From Chryseobacterium indologenes (GTDB taxonomy: Bacteria; Bacteroidota; Bacteroidia; Flavobacteriales; Weeksellaceae), in contig CP065590.1 in assembly GCA_016025055.1 (NCBI GenBank), positions 3,844,001-3,908,000 on the forward strand: a stretch of DNA of 64,000 nucleotides, read 5' to 3'. Positions 48,115 to 57,528 of the stretch are shown here, piece after piece. The notes under the pieces were generated by a model that saw nothing but the letters and a program-made list of their open reading frames with translations, did not search any database and was not told the origin of the DNA. The translations under genes and the position numbers were made by a program. Within the stretch, counting starts at the first letter, position 1. Each line of letters opens with the position of its first letter.

Positions 48115-49630
48115 ATCCATCTATGCAGGAGCTGTATTCTTTGGTCTTGGCTTTACTGCATTTTTTATTCCCGATAACCTTTTAGAGTCTAAAGAACTAA
48201 ACAAAGCCAATACTTTTAGCCAGACTGCAGCAAAAAGTAAGTGGGAATACTTCTTGATATCCAATGAAGAAAATTTTGTCAATGATCATCCTGAAATTGC
48301 CGATTTACTGGAAGATTCAGAAAGTTTTACCGCTAATTCCGGGACTTTGAACAAGGCATTTCCTTTCTGGAGAAAAGAAACAACTCCGGATTTCCTGGGA
48401 CCTTATTTTAACCGTTCATCAGAAACGCCCAATCTGGTTTTTGTGGTACTGGAAGGATTCGGACATGCATATACTTCACCGAAAGGATATGTTGGGAATT
48501 TTACTCCCTTCCTGGATTCTTTATCTCAAAAAAGCTTATACTGGGAAAATAGTCTCAGTTCGGCAGGAAGAACATTCGGTGCCTTACCCTCGTTAACGGG
48601 TTCGTTGCCTTTCGGGAGAAACGGATTCCTTGAAATAGGACAGACCCCAGAAAATTTTAACCTGTTTAATATTCTGAAAGCAAACGGATTCGGGACAGGC
48701 TTTTATTATGGAGGAAATGTGTCATTTGACCGATACAGAGAATTCCTGGAGTACAGTAAGGCAGATCATATTGTGGATCAGTCGTCATTTGCGGGTCCGT
48801 ATCAAAAGCTTCCTGCTAACAATGGAGGCGAAAGCTGGGGATATGAAGACCAGGCGGTTTTCAGCAAAATGCTTGAAACTCAGAAACCACAGAAGAATCC
48901 TTATTTTAATATGATTCTTACCCTTTCAACGCATAATCCTTTTCTGATCAATAACAGGGATTATTATGAAAAGATCTACAACCAGAAGATGCAGTCAGGT
49001 CTGTTGTCTCAGGATCAGAAAAAGTGGGCGGGAGAATTTAAAGATCAGTTGATTTCTGTTGTTAATGCCGATGATGCTTTAAAGAAATTCTTTGACAAAT
49101 ACCGCAAGCGTCCTGATTTTGCTCATACGATTTTTATGATTACCGGTGACCACAGTATGCCGGAAATCACTTTGCAGTCAAATATTGACAGGTTCCATGT
49201 CCCATTGATTATTTATTCACCCTTGCTGAAAGAACCGAAACGTTTCCAGAAAACGGCAAGCCATTTTGATGTGGCCCCTTCGATATTGGCTTATTACAGA
49301 AATAACTATAAGCTCCATACTCCTGCCACGGTCACATGGGTGGGAAAAGGTTTTTCTCCGGACTCAGAACCGATAAAAACCGGTGTTCCGATCATGCAGA
49401 GTAAAGACATGATGGTGGATTTTGTTTTTGGAAAACACTACATTCATGATGGTCAGCTGCTGATGATCAATGAGAAAGGATCTGAACCTTATCAGGATGC
49501 CGCAGCCTTGAAAACAATCAATCAAAGTTTTAATCAGTTTAAAAGTATGAACTCAAGTTTTTATGCTTCTAAAAAATTAATGCCGGATTCAGTAATGGTT
49601 AACTTCAAGAAAAAAAGTATATCAAAATAA
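47677..49630 (+). CDS. LTA-synthase-like sulfatase-fold membrane protein (frameshifted)
   Basis: About 650 residues if started at ATG 47677. N-terminal membrane segments (residues about 1-160, ending in LGADFLYYSKDEIQQIL and ATIIPLWIAGKSAFKSIYAG) are joined to an outer catalytic domain of the alkaline-phosphatase superfamily. Metal and active sites are VVLEGFGHAY, GRTFGALPSLTGS (Thr nucleophile), SWGYEDQAVF and ITGDHSMPE. It is of the LtaS/OpgB type, which transfers or cleaves phospho-substituents on surface polymers. One C too many in C5 at 48082-48086 splits the gene. As written the second part would start at TTG 48044 without the membrane segments. The true start is uncertain by up to 30 codons. 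Confidence 0.78.
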
Positions 49631-49634
49631 AATC

Positions 49635-50870
49635 TTAAAATCTTCTCGTATAGCCTAAAGTAATATCAAACTGGCTTCCCTTTGTATTCGGCAGGTATTC
49701 CTGATTGTAATACATCGTTCCTACGGAAAAAAGATTGGATTTTAGGGCAAAATTATATTCAGCCCCGATTTTAAATGTTTTAAGCTTGTAGGTATCATTC
49801 TCCAAAAGATTATTACGGTTTTCTTCCGGGCTGATTCCCGTTCCGATCTGGAATGCGAAATAATCCTGGGCACTTTTAGTATAATATCTTACCGTTGCGG
49901 TATAGGAATGGGAGATATTGTGATGATCCGGAGTGATATAGGTACGAAGATTGAACCAGAAATTTTTGTAATATTTTCCTACTGAAGCTGTGTACATCCA
50001 GATGTTATCGCTGAAATAAAGTTGCCTGTATCCTAATTCCGCCTCAAAACTATGAGGGAGATTAGCGTTTAATGAAACTCCCGTACGGTATTTCGGAAAC
50101 AATCCCACATCATTGGAATACCCTCCGCCTACATACAAATAGAACATTTTGGACAGTCTCGGATAGGCTTCCAGCTCAATCTGGGTACCACTTTGGGCAA
50201 ATTTATTAGCATAATTTCCTCTTAAAATGACCGAGCCGATAGGAGTTACCCTTTTATAGCTTACCCCTACAATATGCCAGTCATTATCAAATTGTTTGTC
50301 AAAGTGGGAATAATTATAGGTGATGCTTACTGCATTTTTAGAGGCTACTTCGCTGATTCTTACAGCAAGGCTCGTGGCTTCGGTATTTTTAGGATTAATA
50401 GCTAAAACGGCTTTAATCGCTTTTTCAGATTCGGCATATTGCTTGTCTGCATTATATACTTTTGCTTTTAGAAGCCATAGTGCTTCAGATTGAGGGTGAT
50501 AAGAGATTCCTTTATCCAGGATCTCCAGAGATTTGGCATATTGATCATTCCAATATTCCAGAGAGGCGTAGGAGATAAAATAATCTTCATCTTTAACCTC
50601 TCTTTTTCCCAGTTCATCAAAGATAGCTCGGGCAGAATCAAGATCCTTGTTCCACGTATAAATTCTTCCTAAGAAAATGGAAATATCAGTATAGTTGGGA
50701 GCTTTTTCAAGTGCCTGTTTGGCCAGTGAAATAGAGGCAGGATAGTCTTTATTGTCAAAAGCTTCGGTTCGGGCTTTCGTAAATAATTCATCAGCTGACA
50801 GGTTTTGCTGACTATATACCTGTAAAGGGAACAGGGCCAATAAAGCGAAATATCCAAATTTTATCTTCAT
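49635..50870 (-). CDS. YaiO-family outer membrane beta-barrel protein with TPR N-terminus
   Basis: 411 residues. A signal peptide (ending YSQQ) precedes about 150 residues of TPR helices (for example LAKQALEKAPNYTDISIFLGRIYTW and ISYHPQSEALWLLKAKVYNADKQYAESEKAI). The rest is alternating beta strands such as VSYKRVTPIGSVILRGNYANKFAQ, ending with FDITLGYTRRF, the terminal aromatic of an outer membrane barrel. YaiO-type proteins often go with sugar export systems. It converges on the sulfatase gene with only four bases between stops, so it is linked by position to the glycosyltransferase operon. Confidence 0.88.
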   Translation of the reverse strand: MKIKFGYFALLALFPLQVYSQQNLSADELFTKARTEAFDNKDYPASISLAKQALEKAPNYTDISIFLGRIYTWNKDLDSARAIFDELGKREVKDEDYFISYASLEYWNDQYAKSLEILDKGISYHPQSEALWLLKAKVYNADKQYAESEKAIKAVLAINPKNTEATSLAVRISEVASKNAVSITYNYSHFDKQFDNDWHIVGVSYKRVTPIGSVILRGNYANKFAQSGTQIELEAYPRLSKMFYLYVGGGYSNDVGLFPKYRTGVSLNANLPHSFEAELGYRQLYFSDNIWMYTASVGKYYKNFWFNLRTYITPDHHNISHSYTATVRYYTKSAQDYFAFQIGTGISPEENRNNLLENDTYKLKTFKIGAEYNFALKSNLFSVGTMYYNQEYLPNTKGSQFDITLGYTRRF

Positions 50871-50912
50871 GAAGTGGTTGATTAATTTTTTAAAGGTATT
50901 CTAACTTCTTAA

Positions 50913-50920
50913 CAAATATA
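50913..50920 (-). promoter_or_regulatory. -7 promoter box of the YaiO gene
   Basis: The minus strand reads TATATTTG, matching TAnnTTTG, 42 bases before the ATG at 50870. Confidence 0.5.
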
Positions 50921-51043
50921 TTGAACTTTTACCGATACTAAAAGAGATAATACCCTGATATGTATTTTTTTCCTCAATAATAATGCAGTATGACTACTGA
51001 ATGGATAAAATTAAGCTTTCAACCAGGATTCTCTTATTAAAGA

Positions 51044-51076
51044 AAAAGGTGAATCGGAATGATTCACCTTTTTTAG
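51044..51076. terminator. Bidirectional terminator downstream of the hydrolase gene
   Basis: AAAAGGTGAATC pairs with GATTCACCTTTT around loop GGAAT, with A and T flanks. It lies just beyond the stop of the minus-strand hydrolase gene. Confidence 0.85.
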
Positions 51077-51091
51077 GATGTAAGAAGCTTT

Positions 51092-51913
51092 TTAGGATTG
51101 GATAAACTCCAGTAGATCCTTATTGATGGTCTGATGTTCAGTCGTAGGCATTCCGTGAGGAAAACCTGGATAGGTAATCAACTTTCCGTTTTTCAATAAT
51201 TTGGCAGATTTTATGGCAGAATTTTCGATCGGAACAATCTGATCATCTTCACCATGAAGTACCAGAACCGGAATATCCACAGCCTTCAGATCTTCTGTAA
51301 AATTAGTTTCTGAAAAAGCTTTGATTCCATCATAGTGAGCAACAATTCCTCCCATCAATCCCTGTCTCCACCAATTTCTCTGGATTCCTTCTTTTACATC
51401 AGCACCTTCTCTGTTATATCCGTAGAAAGGGAAAGTTAAGTCAAAATAAAACTGATTTCTGTTATTCAGGGTCTGTTCTCTGATGTTGTCGAAAACTTCC
51501 ATAGGAACACCGTCAGGATTAGTCTCACTTTTTACCATTACCGGAGGAACTGCACTGATTAATACAGCTTTTTTTGCTCTTCCGTTGGCATATTTATTCA
51601 CATATCGGATCACTTCACCACCTCCCGTAGAATGGCCGATGTGAACAACGTCTTTCAAATCAAGGTATTCTACCAGTTCTGCAGCATCAGAAGCATATTG
51701 CTCAATTGTATGATTATAGATGTTCTGGCTTGAACGACCATGACCTCTTCTGTCGTGAGAAATTACTCTATATCCTCTTTGAAGAAAGAAAATGACCTGT
51801 GCATCCCAATCGTCTGATGATAGAGGCCATCCGTGGTGAAACATCAATACGGGTCCTTCTCCTTGGTCTTTGTAAAAAATCTCAGTTCCGTCTTTTAATT
51901 TTAATGTGCTCAT
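51092..51913 (-). CDS. Alpha/beta hydrolase, non-haem chloroperoxidase/arylesterase type
   Basis: 273 residues. The catalytic triad is visible: Ser in GHSTGGG (near 95), Asp in LHGEDDQIVPIEN (near 225) and His in YPGFPHGMPTTE (near 252), with the oxyanion loop HHGWPLSSDDW. The sequence resembles cofactor-free chloroperoxidases/arylesterases, which hydrolyse esters and can form peracids. No signal peptide. It stands alone with its own promoter box and terminator. Confidence 0.92.
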   Translation of the reverse strand: MSTLKLKDGTEIFYKDQGEGPVLMFHHGWPLSSDDWDAQVIFFLQRGYRVISHDRRGHGRSSQNIYNHTIEQYASDAAELVEYLDLKDVVHIGHSTGGGEVIRYVNKYANGRAKKAVLISAVPPVMVKSETNPDGVPMEVFDNIREQTLNNRNQFYFDLTFPFYGYNREGADVKEGIQRNWWRQGLMGGIVAHYDGIKAFSETNFTEDLKAVDIPVLVLHGEDDQIVPIENSAIKSAKLLKNGKLITYPGFPHGMPTTEHQTINKDLLEFIQS

Positions 51914-51978
51914 TGTTTAATTTTTTTAATGTTTATGATTAATTTATTTGATAATTTTTTGTTGTCTTAATTCTTTAG

Positions 51979-51986
51979 CAAATATA
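51979..51986 (-). promoter_or_regulatory. -7 promoter box of the chloroperoxidase-type hydrolase gene
   Basis: The minus strand reads TATATTTG, matching TAnnTTTG, 65 bases before the ATG at 51913. Confidence 0.5.
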
Positions 51987-52214
51987 TGGTGACTCCGTTT
52001 CACAGAAATTAATCTAGTTTAATTTCGTTCATTTTGACGAAAAAAAATGGGGCAATATGTTTTTTAATCTTCTCTTGTTTATAATTTGATCACTGATGTC
52101 CGGTTCAGCCTCTGAAAATCAGTTTTTACCCTTCAATATGACCTGTTCAAAGTATTTAGACCTCTGTAAAGACCCGTTTCGGTATAATTTTACCCTAATA
52201 AAAGATCAATAATT
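51987..52214. other. Intergenic region between divergent hydrolase genes
   Basis: Beyond the minus-strand promoter box I see no gene, repeat or hairpin in this gap. A likely plus-strand promoter for the 52215 gene is not clear; the nearest TA-rich stretch, TATAATTTTACC, is only a loose match. Confidence 0.45.
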
Positions 52215-53248
52215 ATGAATACACCATTGAATTTCAGTAAAAAAATACGATTTGTCTTATCCTTCGTTATTGTTATGGGACTGGGACTGATGTCTCTCAA
52301 AGCGCAGACTTATACTTCTGAAGATGTCGCATCAGCATTCACGAATACGAAGAAAATCAGAGCCGGATTGCTGGATGTAGGATATGCGGAAGTAGGTCCT
52401 AAAAACGGAAAACCAGTTATCCTTCTCCACGGATGGCCTTATGATATCCACAGTTTTGAACAGTCTTCTGCGATACTTGCTGAAAAAGGATACCGGGTTT
52501 TGGTTCCGTACTTAAGAGGATATGGTACCACCACCTTTGTTTCTCAAAATACAAAAGAAATGGCCAGCAAAGCGTTGTTGCACTGGATATCATAGCTTTC
52601 ATGGATGCTCTGAAAATACATAAAGCAATCATCGGCGGCTTTGACTGGGGAGCGAGAACAGCTGATATTATTGCAGCATTGTGGCCTGAACGCTGCTCCG
52701 GTCTGGTGGCTGTAAGCGGATATTTAATAGGAAGTCCACAGGCAAACGAAAAGCCTCTGTCTCCTAATGCCGAGTTTTTATGGTGGTATCAGTATTATTT
52801 TTCAACTGACAGGGGATATAAAGGCTATAAAGCCAATACTGAAGCTTTTAATAAACTGATCTGGAAAACCGCTTCACCCAAATGGACTTTCGATGATGCA
52901 ACGTACGAAAGGTCTTCAAAAGCATTTAATAATCCTGATCATATTGATATTGTAATCCACAATTACCGCTGGCGTTTGGGATTGGCGAAAGGGGAGAAGC
53001 AATACGATATATTTGAAGCTAAGCTTGCAAAATCTCCCTCCATTTCAGTTCCGGCAGTTACTTTGGAAGGTGATGCAAACGGGGCAGCATATCCTTCACC
53101 TGAAAGTTACGCTTCAAAATTTACCGGTAAATATACCCATCATACACTTACCGGCGGAATTGGGCATAATCTACCTCAGGAAGCACCAAAAGCATTTGCT
53201 GATGCGATTGTAGAGGTTGATGGGATGTCGCGGTCCATAGGGAAGTAA
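52215..53248 (+). CDS. Alpha/beta hydrolase with signal peptide (frameshifted)
   Basis: About 344 residues when joined. A signal peptide (ending LKAQ, near residue 32) is followed by an alpha/beta hydrolase core: ILLHGWPYDIHSFEQS (oxyanion loop), GGFDWGARTA (nucleophile Asp in the FDWG elbow, as in epoxide hydrolases and dehalogenases) and TGGIGHNLPQEAP (His). As written it breaks near AAAA 52553-52556. One more A gives TKRNGQQSVVALDIIAFMDALKIH, the usual lead-in to the nucleophile elbow. The FDWG elbow suggests an epoxide hydrolase or haloalkane dehalogenase-like enzyme; the substrate is unknown. Confidence 0.87.
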
Positions 53249-53420
53249 TTGAGTTTTTTATAATTTTTTTGGATGCAATTGGGGCTATATCTCTGTAACG
53301 TTTTTATGTAAAAGGAAGTTTGTAGACCCAGAAGTTCAAAGTTCGAACTCTTTACTTCAAGATTTAAGAAAACTTTCTTCAATAACAAATAATTCTATTA
53401 GAATTATTTAAGGGAATAAA

Positions 53421-54236
53421 TTAATCCTTTTGTATATGACCAATCGAAACAGCATAATGTACAATCTTATTTACGCCATCAGCATTTATTAATGTATTGA
53501 GTTCATTGTCTATGTAACCACCTATGCAAATAGATCCTAAATTTTCCGCACCTGTACCAATAAGAATATTTTGAGCAATATGTCCAACTTCAAGCAAAGC
53601 AAATCGATAAGCTCTCTCTTTATACTTAAAATTAATTCTTGGCATGTTGGCGCAGAGGAGAAAAGTTACGGGACTATTTTTTAATGTTTGTTTCATGGGA
53701 GACATTGCCTTACATAATCTTTCGAATAGTACATCTTTATTATTCTTTTCGATTTGAATAAGGTTATTAATAATTGGTGAATATAGATATATTCCAGGTT
53801 CGAGATTATCTATATTTTTAATTATACAATATATCTCAATAGGATAAAGTCCTCCAGGTGAGGGTGTTGACCTCAATTTCCACGTAGAACCATCGGATTC
53901 ATTGGTTTGTAATGTAACACCGTTGGCAAAATTCAAAATTTTTGATAGGCTGTACAAATCTATTGATTTATCAATAAACTTTCTGTTGCTTCTTCTATTT
54001 TTTATTATATCACATAATATATCCCCTTCATCCCTAAAAGAGAAATAATCATTTAAATTTATAGAATCATAACCATTGTAATTATAGTTAGGATTTGAGA
54101 TCATTTTTCTGATTTGAGGGGAAGTATTTACGTGGTTAACCCAAGCATAAAATTCCCTGTCTATATTACGCATTTTTGAATTTTCATGATATAGCTCACT
54201 CAATGAAAACATATTATCATCTTCTTCGTATGTCAT
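53421..54236 (-). CDS. SagB/ThcOx-type nitroreductase-fold dehydrogenase of a peptide azole cluster
   Basis: 271 residues from ATG 54236. The FMN-binding nitroreductase fold is shown by RRSNRKFIDKSI near 85, RSTPSPGGLYPIEIYCIIKNI near 125 (the SagB signature of a serine/glycine turn and a YPxExY strand), and GGYIDNELNTLIN near the end. In azole-peptide clusters this enzyme oxidises azolines to thiazoles and oxazoles. It lies ten bases after the YcaO gene on the same strand. The open frame extends upstream into the YcaO gene, but MTYEEDDNMF is the natural start. It is the last gene of the biosynthetic operon. No other nitroreductase role fits the neighbours as well. Confidence 0.9.
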   Translation of the reverse strand: MTYEEDDNMFSLSELYHENSKMRNIDREFYAWVNHVNTSPQIRKMISNPNYNYNGYDSINLNDYFSFRDEGDILCDIIKNRRSNRKFIDKSIDLYSLSKILNFANGVTLQTNESDGSTWKLRSTPSPGGLYPIEIYCIIKNIDNLEPGIYLYSPIINNLIQIEKNNKDVLFERLCKAMSPMKQTLKNSPVTFLLCANMPRINFKYKERAYRFALLEVGHIAQNILIGTGAENLGSICIGGYIDNELNTLINADGVNKIVHYAVSIGHIQKD

Positions 54237-54246
54237 ATTTTTACTA

Positions 54247-55560
54247 TTATGGGTATGGATGTGGATAAGTATTAAGTTTAATCTTTTCATTCTCATTAAT
54301 ATAACCTGTATCAAAAGGAATATTTTTCCATCTATCTCCTCCCAGATATTGATACTTATGTTCTCCGTCCATTGCTTCTAGAGCAGGTATAAGAACTTTT
54401 ACTATGTGTACATCGCAGTATTCGGCTTCTAATGAATTCATATCAACGGCAAGGATTTCATAATTCTTTTTATCAAAATCTTTGATTAGTAGTCCAAGTG
54501 TTTCACGGAGGTTACAAGCATCATAGTTATATGCTATTGGAATTTCACTAAGTTTAATTTTTTCCTTTACAGGTAGAAATGTAAAGGCTTCTGTCATATC
54601 ATTATATGCATAAAGCTCCATACGTGACTCAAATGAGTCTATATTTTGAAATTTATCCATAATTGGAAAATCAACATTTCCTTTGTAATCCTTCCATACC
54701 AAACCTTGTACAAGCTCAAGAAGTGTTTTTAGTGCTGCGACTTCTGGATTTGGATGTGCCGCTCCACCTACAACACGAGATTTAAATCCTTTTCGATGAT
54801 CTACCAAAACACCAAAAAAGGAGGGCATCTCAAAATCAAATTGAGTTAGATAAAGATTAAATTCTAGTCCAGGACGAATAAACTTCTTATTAAAAATCTC
54901 AAATATTGAAGAAAATTCATCTATTTCAACCTTTTTACATGGTATTTTTCCTCTCCACATAATCATAAAAGAATCTCTCTCAATAAGTTCTGCAATTCCT
55001 TTTAGTAAGGCTTCTTCTTTCGTAGTTGCACAAGCTGCTCCAGTCGAGACCGATGGACTTATCATTTGTTCTCCTAAATCCTTAAAATGATAATAATATG
55101 GAAGATAAACTAATGATGCTGGAACGTATTTGGTTACTTTTTCCGTTAGGCTATCCGCAAGTGTCCAAACAATTTTAGCATTATCATCAAATATTGTGAA
55201 TGGTTCAATATCTTGCTCTTTGCTGAATAATGACCATTTTTCAGGTTTCACGTGTAATATTGACTTCTTTCTTAACTCCCTGCTTGAATTCAAAATTAAA
55301 TTCTCAGACTTAATGATACTGAGACAATAACGTTCTAAAGTTTCGCCTATTGCAGATATCCTTGCAGAGTCCAGAGTCAAGCCTGCACCAGAACCGTTAA
55401 TTTTATAAGACACTGGAAGTCCATATTTTTTGAGATCACATGATGTGGCTGCTGCTACAAAAATTTCAGGATGGTTTAATTCATTCTCTATTTCACTTAC
55501 ATAATTTATCAAACCGCTGTTGGCGTCGTGTAGATCGAAGAGTTTATTTTTCTTAATCAT
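54247..55560 (-). CDS. YcaO cyclodehydratase (D protein)
   Basis: 437 residues. YcaO proteins use ATP to cyclise Cys, Ser and Thr of a precursor peptide to azolines. The nucleotide-binding Glu set is seen in SARISAIGETLERYCLS near 75 and EEALLKGIAELIERDSFMIMW near 180, and AAHPNPEVAALKTLLELVQG near 265 contributes the third part. The last residues are YPHPYP, a clear PxPxP motif of the kind known in azoline-forming YcaO proteins, where it lies near the active site. It overlaps the E1-like gene by eight bases and precedes the SagB gene by ten, so all three are one operon. Confidence 0.93.
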   Translation of the reverse strand: MIKKNKLFDLHDANSGLINYVSEIENELNHPEIFVAAATSCDLKKYGLPVSYKINGSGAGLTLDSARISAIGETLERYCLSIIKSENLILNSSRELRKKSILHVKPEKWSLFSKEQDIEPFTIFDDNAKIVWTLADSLTEKVTKYVPASLVYLPYYYHFKDLGEQMISPSVSTGAACATTKEEALLKGIAELIERDSFMIMWRGKIPCKKVEIDEFSSIFEIFNKKFIRPGLEFNLYLTQFDFEMPSFFGVLVDHRKGFKSRVVGGAAHPNPEVAALKTLLELVQGLVWKDYKGNVDFPIMDKFQNIDSFESRMELYAYNDMTEAFTFLPVKEKIKLSEIPIAYNYDACNLRETLGLLIKDFDKKNYEILAVDMNSLEAEYCDVHIVKVLIPALEAMDGEHKYQYLGGDRWKNIPFDTGYINENEKIKLNTYPHPYP

Positions 55561-56530
55561 AGTATTCCCAGAGTTTTGTTTTAGGTTTTATATGATTTGT
55601 TCCACATAGGGGACAACGTGGTAATTTAAAAGCAATCTCAGTATGTGTTTTACATTCATGAAGGTTATAATTCCATACTCTATTTTTAGAAATAACATCA
55701 AGAAAACCTGAATAAAATTTGATTATTTCCAGACTAATGAAATCAAATCCTGGAAATAACATGAAATTTTTAAAATCAGATTGATTTTGATTGATTTCGG
55801 ATTGTGCAAATGGATTTCTTGAACCTGCTTTCCTTAACAAATAACAGTTATAGCAAGATGTTTCATTATGAATGTAGAAAGGTCCTATTCTAACATCAGG
55901 AAAATTCAATTCGTAAGGAAGAAAATTAATTCCATTGGTTATACATATTTCATTAATTCTTAAAGCATCTTCCTTGGAAAAAAACTTTGGTATATAAATA
56001 ATAATGTCTGGTTCTAGATTTTTTGCTAGATCATTTAAATTTTCCCATTCTTTATCATTTTCGAAATTTGTTATATATCGATATATCGACTCAATTCCAA
56101 TCATTTTGAGTCTTGAAGTCAATTCCTCTATCCATTCTTCACATCCTAAAAGAAGTGTATTACTTTTTTTTATACGATTCTGATGTTTTACTGCGGAGTT
56201 GGAAAAAGGTGTATAAAAAGTTTTTTTGTCATAACTGTAAGTACTTAGTGCTTTCAATTGTGGCATAATTGTTTCAAGTTCTTGACTCTGAAATGAATTT
56301 AATTCACTTTCATTAGATTCCTTTATACTACCTGTTTCGTGCAATCTATTAATTAAACGTGTTATATTAGATATATGATGTCCTTTGGTGAGTAATAATA
56401 CGATTATATCATCTAATAGATTTTTTCCGTTTGCGTAAAATCTAAAATCTTGGATCAATAAATTTGATTCATCAGTCAAATCCTCGCTAATTTTATTATT
56501 AATAACTGGCTTAAAATAATATATTCCCAT
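55553..56530 (-). CDS. E1-like (ThiF-family) leader-binding partner of YcaO (C protein)
   Basis: 325 residues. The N-terminal 85 residues are a small helical/winged part that would match the leader-binding (RRE/PqqD-like) domain of these proteins. The rest is ThiF/MoeB-like. Two zinc-type cysteine pairs are visible: ETSCYNCYLLRK near 222 and PRCPLCGTN near 305. The sequence VRIGPFYIHNETSC resembles the (V/I)GP...PG..PC..C of TOMM C proteins. It should present the precursor to YcaO. It is the first gene of the minus-strand operon, divergent from the precursor gene with a 229-base spacer. Confidence 0.85.
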   Translation of the reverse strand: MGIYYFKPVINNKISEDLTDESNLLIQDFRFYANGKNLLDDIIVLLLTKGHHISNITRLINRLHETGSIKESNESELNSFQSQELETIMPQLKALSTYSYDKKTFYTPFSNSAVKHQNRIKKSNTLLLGCEEWIEELTSRLKMIGIESIYRYITNFENDKEWENLNDLAKNLEPDIIIYIPKFFSKEDALRINEICITNGINFLPYELNFPDVRIGPFYIHNETSCYNCYLLRKAGSRNPFAQSEINQNQSDFKNFMLFPGFDFISLEIIKFYSGFLDVISKNRVWNYNLHECKTHTEIAFKLPRCPLCGTNHIKPKTKLWEYYD

Positions 56531-56759
56531 TTCATTAATTTTATTTTATTCCAAATTATAATATTAGTTTCAAAGAAGGTTTAGATTCTAGCTATTAAAA
56601 ACTTCGCAAAGATTGCATTTTTATTTACAGATTTTTACATTTTATTCTACAATCTAATTAGTTCATTTTTTAGTGATTTATACTTTCTTTAATGTTTAAA
56701 TATTCAATTATCTAAATTTGAATGCTTTATATTTATATTTTAATTTAAAACTTAATATT
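56531..56759. other. Divergent promoter region between the biosynthetic operon and the precursor gene
   Basis: 229 bases of very AT-rich sequence. On the plus strand TAAATTTG at 56713-56720 is a -7 box. No equally good box was found for the minus strand; CCAAATTATA (56551-56560) has one base too many in the spacer. I see no other gene here. Confidence 0.6.
56713..56720 (+). promoter_or_regulatory. -7 promoter box of the precursor peptide gene
   Basis: TAAATTTG matches TAnnTTTG exactly. The start of transcription would be about 56726 and the leader about 34 bases before ATG 56760. It also rules out the TTG start at 56718, which lies inside the box. Confidence 0.65.
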
Positions 56760-57497
56760 ATGGCAAATTACAAAACTATCAGTAATGCTGAAGCTAGAAG
56801 AATTACTGAAACACAGAGTGAAAAAAATCCTATTTTTAATAAGCTGAAGGAATATCTGGCTGAAAAAAAATTGGGTTTTAATTATGATAGAAATATCGGT
56901 TTTGTTGGGGTTAATCCTAACCATCCTGATGCTTCTTATACTATGATTGTAACTCCTACGTTTACGGAATTTGATTTTAATACTTCTCCATCACACGTAG
57001 CAGCAAGTATTATTAGCTATTATATTGGTAATAGTGTAAATCATACTGCTGCAATAGCAACAATTAATCATGACCCTCTTGATATTGCTGATATAGCATT
57101 GCTTGAAGTGGGTAAAGAAGGTAGAGTAGTTGAGACAAATGTTGATAGAAAAGCATTAGAGAGTGAAGATGCTGATCAAATCGCAAAACAAATGAGTATC
57201 AGTCATTTTGAAGGAGCAAATATTAAACCGATGGCTGCAAGTGTTCCATCTGATGATCAACGTGCTATGGTCGCTTATATATTGGACAATCTCTTAAATG
57301 ATAAGTTTGCATCCCCACTTTATCCAGAAGGAGGTGTTCAAACTCTATTAAAAGAAACTTCATTAACTCAGAAGTTTAATAGAGCAGTTGAATTACGGGC
57401 TAGTCTTTTTGAAGTTGGATTGGAAATCACCGTGTGTACCTCAACAAGTTCAAACGCTTGTACTAGTACTTCCTCATCTTTTACCATTGATATCTAA
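56760..57497 (+). CDS. Putative azole-modified (TOMM) precursor peptide with very long leader
   Basis: 245 residues from ATG 56760 (MANYKTISNAEARR). Residues 1-222 are a leader with no Cys, predicted mixed alpha/beta, and contain GFVGVNPNHPDASY near 47 and SHVAASIISYYIGNSVNH near 78. The last 20 residues carry two Cys, each followed by the same string: VCTSTSSNACTSTSSSFTIDI, i.e. CTSTSS twice. A Cys/Ser/Thr-rich end behind a long leader, next to YcaO and SagB genes, is the classic TOMM precursor design. Known TOMM leaders are usually shorter; a leader of over 200 residues is more like the nitrile-hydratase-like or Nif11-like leaders, but I see no clear match to those. A terminator follows. 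Whether residues 223-245 are cleaved off is inference. Confidence 0.78.
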   Translation: MANYKTISNAEARRITETQSEKNPIFNKLKEYLAEKKLGFNYDRNIGFVGVNPNHPDASYTMIVTPTFTEFDFNTSPSHVAASIISYYIGNSVNHTAAIATINHDPLDIADIALLEVGKEGRVVETNVDRKALESEDADQIAKQMSISHFEGANIKPMAASVPSDDQRAMVAYILDNLLNDKFASPLYPEGGVQTLLKETSLTQKFNRAVELRASLFEVGLEITVCTSTSSNACTSTSSSFTIDI

Positions 57498-57528
57498 AAG
57501 TTTTTAAAGCATAAAAAAAGTAAAAGAG

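Noticed and set aside
56718-56760. TTG start of the precursor gene 14 codons upstream
   Set aside because: It lies inside the -7 promoter box TAAATTTG, so it cannot be in the message. ATG 56760 is used.
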